Below are positions 40,317 to 44,114 of a stretch of 44,114 nt of DNA, piece after piece. The translations under genes and the position numbers were made by a program. Below the pieces are notes generated by a model that did not search any database, had not been told where the DNA came from, and saw only the letters and a program-made list of their open reading frames with translations. This stretch comes from Methanocalculus sp. (GTDB lineage Archaea > Halobacteriota > Methanomicrobia > Methanomicrobiales > Methanocorpusculaceae). The stretch lies in NCBI GenBank assembly GCA_013329165.1, contig DUKV01000065.1, positions 1 to 44,114 on the forward strand. Reading direction: 5' to 3'. Every line of letters starts with the position of its first letter. Within the stretch, counting starts at the first letter, position 1.

Positions 40317-41492
40317 TCACTCTTCTCCAATCTTTAATACACTCATTGCAAATCTGTCAACTATCGGCAGTAGTGCCTGCATACCCCTCTTCTGACGAAC
40401 CGGATCGCCAGAGAAGACATCCTCTTCAAGGTATGTGAAGAGATCCATAATATAACCAATGCGGGGATACGATGCCGAGAAACGCTGCCTTGTCCCCACC
40501 GCTCCTTCGTGATTTCTCCGGAGTATCTCAAATATATACTCGATGAGATGGATGAGATAGAGAGGAATACCCCGGATGATCGCCTGCTTTCTAAACCGGT
40601 AGAATATCTCCGCCTTTCCGGTGATGGTTGCCAGCTTCAGACCATAATATGCCGGCTCCATTCCATCCGGCATCACCCGGATCATCCTCTGGAGGATCAC
40701 TGCTGCGGATTCGAGCGATTCCCTCTCAAGCGCCCTCTGAAATGCACGCCGCAGAAACCTGATATCATCAGGAAACAAGGTGAGTGCGTCTGTCAAAACC
40801 GAATCATACCGGCGGGAATCGCCATCTTCCCCGGCTTTACACAATGCAATCTCAGGGAACCATTCATCATGGGGGAACCATTCCCGTGCCTGCTCATAGA
40901 CATCCCAGAAGAGGGACGAGAGGAGATCATTCTCATCTTCTGTGAGGAGGGGATGTGAGACAAGAGGCGGACGCTGTTCGCTCATCGCCATTAACTGCTC
41001 CCTTGCAGATAGGAGAGGATCAGATTGCTGGCGATCCGTTTCTCCCTCCTCACTGCCCGTCTGAATATAACAATAGGCAATGGCCGATCCGATCAGCGGA
41101 TCGATGAACCGGTATTTCTTCAGGAGAAGAACGGCATTGCGGTACAGCCCTCTCCTGATGGAATGCAGGCCGGAGACGAGATCAAGGCCACCTCTCCCGC
41201 CATTACGTTTATATTCTGCAAGGATGGCACCGAGTTCCTGATCGAAAGCCGGATCATTCATTCGGGAACTGTTCCTGAAGACCTCACAGGCGATCTCATC
41301 CAGAAAAAAATTATAATCGGGATCGGGGAGCCTTCCATCTCCTTCTTCAAGAGCAGAGACGACATGGGTGAAGAAGAGTGGGAGAGAGCGATCTATTGCA
41401 TCATTGTTTTCCCGGATATACAGACGGAAGCGTTCTCTGATCTGGTCTGGATCATCATGCGGCATCAGATCCAATACAGTGCCCACTCCCAT
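40317..41492 (-). CDS. Unrecognised all-helical protein between ligase and kinase genes
   Basis: 391 residues (382 if it begins at the ATG at 41465). Mainly helical, with weak TPR-like character in the second half (ALTLFPDDIRFLRRAFQRAL, AAVILQRMIRVMPDGMEPAY). No catalytic motif or membrane segment is seen. It begins 32 bp after the ligase stop and ends 3 bp before the kinase start, so it belongs to that transcript and might be an input or scaffold for the two-component pair. Neither candidate start has a strong ribosome binding site. Confidence 0.7.
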   Translation of the reverse strand: MGVGTVLDLMPHDDPDQIRERFRLYIRENNDAIDRSLPLFFTHVVSALEEGDGRLPDPDYNFFLDEIACEVFRNSSRMNDPAFDQELGAILAEYKRNGGRGGLDLVSGLHSIRRGLYRNAVLLLKKYRFIDPLIGSAIAYCYIQTGSEEGETDRQQSDPLLSAREQLMAMSEQRPPLVSHPLLTEDENDLLSSLFWDVYEQAREWFPHDEWFPEIALCKAGEDGDSRRYDSVLTDALTLFPDDIRFLRRAFQRALERESLESAAVILQRMIRVMPDGMEPAYYGLKLATITGKAEIFYRFRKQAIIRGIPLYLIHLIEYIFEILRRNHEGAVGTRQRFSASYPRIGYIMDLFTYLEEDVFSGDPVRQKRGMQALLPIVDRFAMSVLKIGEE

Positions 41493-41523
41493 ACAAGAGA
41501 GATCGCATCACTCAGGTATATGA

Positions 41524-43194
41524 CTATTGCTCTCTGGCCGGATCATGAGCAGGAGCCAACCGGCTCTCAAACCGCCGGTACCGATCCTCAATCTGTGCAA
41601 GCGTCTCAATCTCATCCATCCGCTTATCATCACGTATCCTTATAAACCGGGGGAATCGAAGGGCATATCCGGAATCATAATTTGTACTCTTCTGGATCTC
41701 CGAGTATCCGACCTCAAAGATGATCCCCGGTTCAAAGGAAACCTCTTTACCAGTTGTACTGATCACCCGGTCTTTGAAGAGGTCGTGAAGGAGGGCGAGC
41801 GTCTCGTCATTGATACCGGTTGCAACACGGCCCACCGGGAGGAGACTTCCATCATCATCCTGGCAGGCGAGGAGGAAGGAGCCAAAATGATGGGCACGCC
41901 GCCCTTCGCCCCATTCACCCCCGATCACCGCCAGATCGATCGTCTCGACTTTTGGTTTGCATTTCACCCAGTGCTTCCCCCGGTTGCCGGGGATATAGGG
42001 GGAACCTGGCACTTTCAGCATAATTCCCTCGTGCCCCTCCCCAAGTGCCGTATGATAGAATTCCAGGAGCTCTCCAGGATCAGATGATCGGATCTGTGGA
42101 GCGATACACCCGCTCATTACCTCTTCGAGATGTATGCGCCGCTCTGAAAGGGGGAGATCGATCAGCCCTTCGCCATCACGGTAGAGGATATCGAAGACGA
42201 AGGGGATCATCTGTATCTGATCCACATGGGCAGAGACATCATGTTTCCTCCGTATCCGCCTGAGCACCGTCTGGAATGGCATCGGCCTCCCATCCCTGAT
42301 GGCAACCACCTCGCCATCAAGGATTACATCGCCTGAGATGACGTTTGAGAGCTGATCGGCAATATCAGGAAGCGCAGCGGTCAGATCTTCGAGTCTCCGG
42401 GAGTAGATGGCAACACGGTCTCCTCTCCGGTGGAACTGGAACCGGCTGCCATCATATTTGTACTCCGCACAGACCTCGCCTGTGCCTGCAACCATCTCCG
42501 GAATCGATCCCGTCTGGGCGAGCATCATCTTCACAGGCCTGAAGAGCTCGATCTTCACGTTCAGGAGGGCATCCGGATCAACAGACGCGATCCTTGCCAC
42601 CTCACCGAGATCATTCATCACCTGATGTGCCCTGTTCACAGAATCGGGGCTCACAAGGAAGGCGATCGCAATCGCATCCCGGACACTTCCTTCCCCGACA
42701 CCAATCCTGAGCTCCTCAAGCATCAGGCGGGTGAGATACCGGCCTTCGAGCGGCGATGCATTCGAATACAGGAGCTTTGCATTCCTCAGTTTCTCCTTCT
42801 GTGACTTTGAACCGGCGGTATCGGCCATCCTCATGAATGTTGCATAGACATCGCCAAGGGTGAGCTCTTCGGCAAAGAGATTCATCTGGGTCTTCTCTTT
42901 CAGAAGGAATTCAACAGCTGTCCCGGCGTCTCCGGTCCGGTTGACAAGAGCGATCACGTCACCCCGTTTCCAGCCCGCCACATAAGCAACTGCATCATAG
43001 AGGAGATTGGGTCCGATCCCAAGATGTGCAGAGCTCCAGTCTGGAAAGATCAGGCCGCGGATGAACCTGACAAAAATCGGAAGATCATCCGGTGCAAGGC
43101 CGGGGAGGATATCTGCGATTGTATCCCGCATCTCAAGACGGCTTGTGAGCGATTCTATCTTCTCACATAAGAGGGAAAACTCGGAAAAGAGCAT
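41524..43194 (-). CDS. lig: ATP-dependent DNA ligase
   Basis: 556 residues. The N-terminal DNA-binding domain is followed by the adenylation domain with [12 protein letters not shown] near 244-255; K246 is the expected AMP-accepting lysine. [27 protein letters not shown] and KHWVKCKPK are motifs III-V, and [11 protein letters not shown] is the OB-domain ending of archaeal and eukaryotic ligases. It seals nicks in replication and repair. It is followed by a signalling operon on the same strand, an unusual context. The ATG is preceded by a short spacer to the Nre gene. Confidence 0.95.
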   Translation of the reverse strand: MLFSEFSLLCEKIESLTSRLEMRDTIADILPGLAPDDLPIFVRFIRGLIFPDWSSAHLGIGPNLLYDAVAYVAGWKRGDVIALVNRTGDAGTAVEFLLKEKTQMNLFAEELTLGDVYATFMRMADTAGSKSQKEKLRNAKLLYSNASPLEGRYLTRLMLEELRIGVGEGSVRDAIAIAFLVSPDSVNRAHQVMNDLGEVARIASVDPDALLNVKIELFRPVKMMLAQTGSIPEMVAGTGEVCAEYKYDGSRFQFHRRGDRVAIYSRRLEDLTAALPDIADQLSNVISGDVILDGEVVAIRDGRPMPFQTVLRRIRRKHDVSAHVDQIQMIPFVFDILYRDGEGLIDLPLSERRIHLEEVMSGCIAPQIRSSDPGELLEFYHTALGEGHEGIMLKVPGSPYIPGNRGKHWVKCKPKVETIDLAVIGGEWGEGRRAHHFGSFLLACQDDDGSLLPVGRVATGINDETLALLHDLFKDRVISTTGKEVSFEPGIIFEVGYSEIQKSTNYDSGYALRFPRFIRIRDDKRMDEIETLAQIEDRYRRFESRLAPAHDPAREQ

Positions 43195-43256
43195 TTAATC
43201 AGATATACCTCTTCCCTGATCGTGAATGAAGGTATTGTTTTGTTCTCAAAACCATT

Positions 43257-44114
43257 TCAGAAAAAGTCGGCAAATGTCCGTTGGGATCGGAGATCCCGGA
43301 TCAGATCCGATCGGCTCCGCCAGAATGATGAGCCAAGCAGTGCCGTGACCATCGCCTCCCCTGAATGGAGATCGGGACAGGGGATGGCAGGAGATTTCAG
43401 TGCAGCCCTGGTTGCCTCCCGGATCACCCAGGTACCAAGCGGCGCCCAGTAATCCCCGGAAATATCCCGGACCACAACCACCCGGGCAGTTCTGCCAATG
43501 TTTTCCAGATGCTCGAGAACGGCAAGGCGGGCTGAGTAATAGGCGCCCGCAATCGGAGAATACCCCTGTTTCTTCTTCTTCTCTCCATCGACTACAACCA
43601 CATCTTCATCTCCACCCCAGAGGGAGTTCCTCTGCCATCGCTCGATCATCTCAAACCGAAAGTCCGGGGAAGGGATGAAGAGGAGAACAATCCTGTTGCC
43701 ATAGAGGAGAGCAGAGTGGACGAGGATATCCTGAAGGGGTACCAGCCGGCAAACCCGCTTCCTGAGATCTGTTGAGATCATATCGTCAACGGCTGTGATC
43801 GCCCACCGGGTAGGCACAAACTTCCGTTTTGAGCCAAGGAGCCCTGCTGTGAGAAGGCTTGTAATCCGGTAGACATCTATTCCATCCTGAAAGAGGGCAG
43901 ATGCCGCCTCGGTTGCCCGTACATCAGTATCCGATGTGTACCGATCAACGGCAGGCTCCACCACGGCATTATCAAGAACAGAGACTTTTGAGAGTCTTCC
44001 CGAGAGGCCGATCGGCGCCACGGTCCCGTCAAACGAGAGATCATAGCGGATCGGTTTTTCAAACCTCGCCTCGACATCAAGGGGCCTGCTTGAGAGAGCG
44101 ACCTCCTGCGCTTT
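43257..44114 (-). CDS. nreA: Nre family archaeal DNA repair protein (5' end outside window)
   Basis: The frame is open through the right edge of the window (286 codons visible). ALSSRPLDVEARFEKP, ATEAASALFQDGIDVYRITS, TAGLLGSKRKFVPTRWAITA and VDD are family blocks of NreA/NreB (COG1602). NreA of haloarchaea takes part in DNA damage repair and binds PCNA. The protein ends in QRTFADFF, a good PIP box (Q-x2-h-x2-F-F) for PCNA binding. The expected N-terminal zinc-binding cysteines lie beyond the window. It is 62 bp upstream of the ligase gene, another PCNA client. Confidence 0.88.
   Translation of the reverse strand, partial: KAQEVALSSRPLDVEARFEKPIRYDLSFDGTVAPIGLSGRLSKVSVLDNAVVEPAVDRYTSDTDVRATEAASALFQDGIDVYRITSLLTAGLLGSKRKFVPTRWAITAVDDMISTDLRKRVCRLVPLQDILVHSALLYGNRIVLLFIPSPDFRFEMIERWQRNSLWGGDEDVVVVDGEKKKKQGYSPIAGAYYSARLAVLEHLENIGRTARVVVVRDISGDYWAPLGTWVIREATRAALKSPAIPCPDLHSGEAMVTALLGSSFWRSRSDLIRDLRSQRTFADFF

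Overview
The window looks like chromosomal DNA of a methanogenic archaeon of the Methanomicrobiales type. The evidence is a complete Ahb (siroheme-dependent) heme pathway, an FprA-type F420H2 oxidase, a split archaeal GMP synthetase subunit, an archaetidylinositol-phosphate-type synthase, an ATP-dependent DNA ligase, an Nre repair protein, many 4-bp gene overlaps and apparently leaderless promoters. A Methanocalculus-like genus is possible but was not tested. No rRNA, tRNA or CRISPR array was recognised.

Positions 1-5400 are an accessory island. It starts with the C-terminal end of a transposase (probably ISAzo13 family) that runs into a short DarT-like toxin gene. Then come DUF433, UPF0175, VapB-like and two HicB-like antitoxin-type genes, two tandem MNT nucleotidyltransferases without a HEPN partner, a decayed NTase-like ORF with 12-bp repeats, small membrane proteins, and one intact antitoxin/RelE-ParE pair. 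Antitoxin-type genes clearly outnumber toxins. TGTATCATA / GTATC-N4-GATAC boxes lie in front of several of them. A further frameshifted antitoxin remnant sits at 34.0-34.2 kb with a similar box.

Positions 5.5-12.5 kb hold a UvrD-type helicase fused to a Cas4/AddB-like Fe-S nuclease, a secreted C69 peptidase, a B12-binding radical SAM protein and a hotdog thioesterase. Positions 12.7-14.5 kb hold an oxygen-defence set (rubredoxin, FprA, desulfoferrodoxin). Positions 14.9-18.7 kb hold a bPH-domain membrane protein followed by ahbD-ahbA-ahbB-ahbC, which converts siroheme to heme b.

Positions 18.7-27.8 kb hold a pRiA4b ORF-3-like zinc protein, a DEDD-type exonuclease, a long minus-strand housekeeping operon (pyrG, guaAB, argD, hisC, an AK6-type kinase, a CDP-alcohol phosphatidyltransferase), a second thioesterase, a PEGA surface protein and a GNAT acetyltransferase.

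Positions 27.8-32.1 kb hold a plus-strand chain: a DJ-1/PfpI protein, a GT2 glycosyltransferase, a 597-residue TPR protein and a BrxD-like (DUF2791) P-loop ATPase, each overlapping the next by a few bases. No other BREX gene is present, so this is the best candidate here for an undescribed system. Positions 32.3-38 kb hold small membrane proteins, a TPR protein, a YhaM-like OB-HD nuclease, hisD, a pair of related mini membrane proteins and a YycJ-like metallo-beta-lactamase protein. Positions 38-44.1 kb are a minus-strand run: Nre repair protein (cut by the window end), DNA ligase, a helical protein, a HisKA_2 histidine kinase and a receiver-PAS protein.
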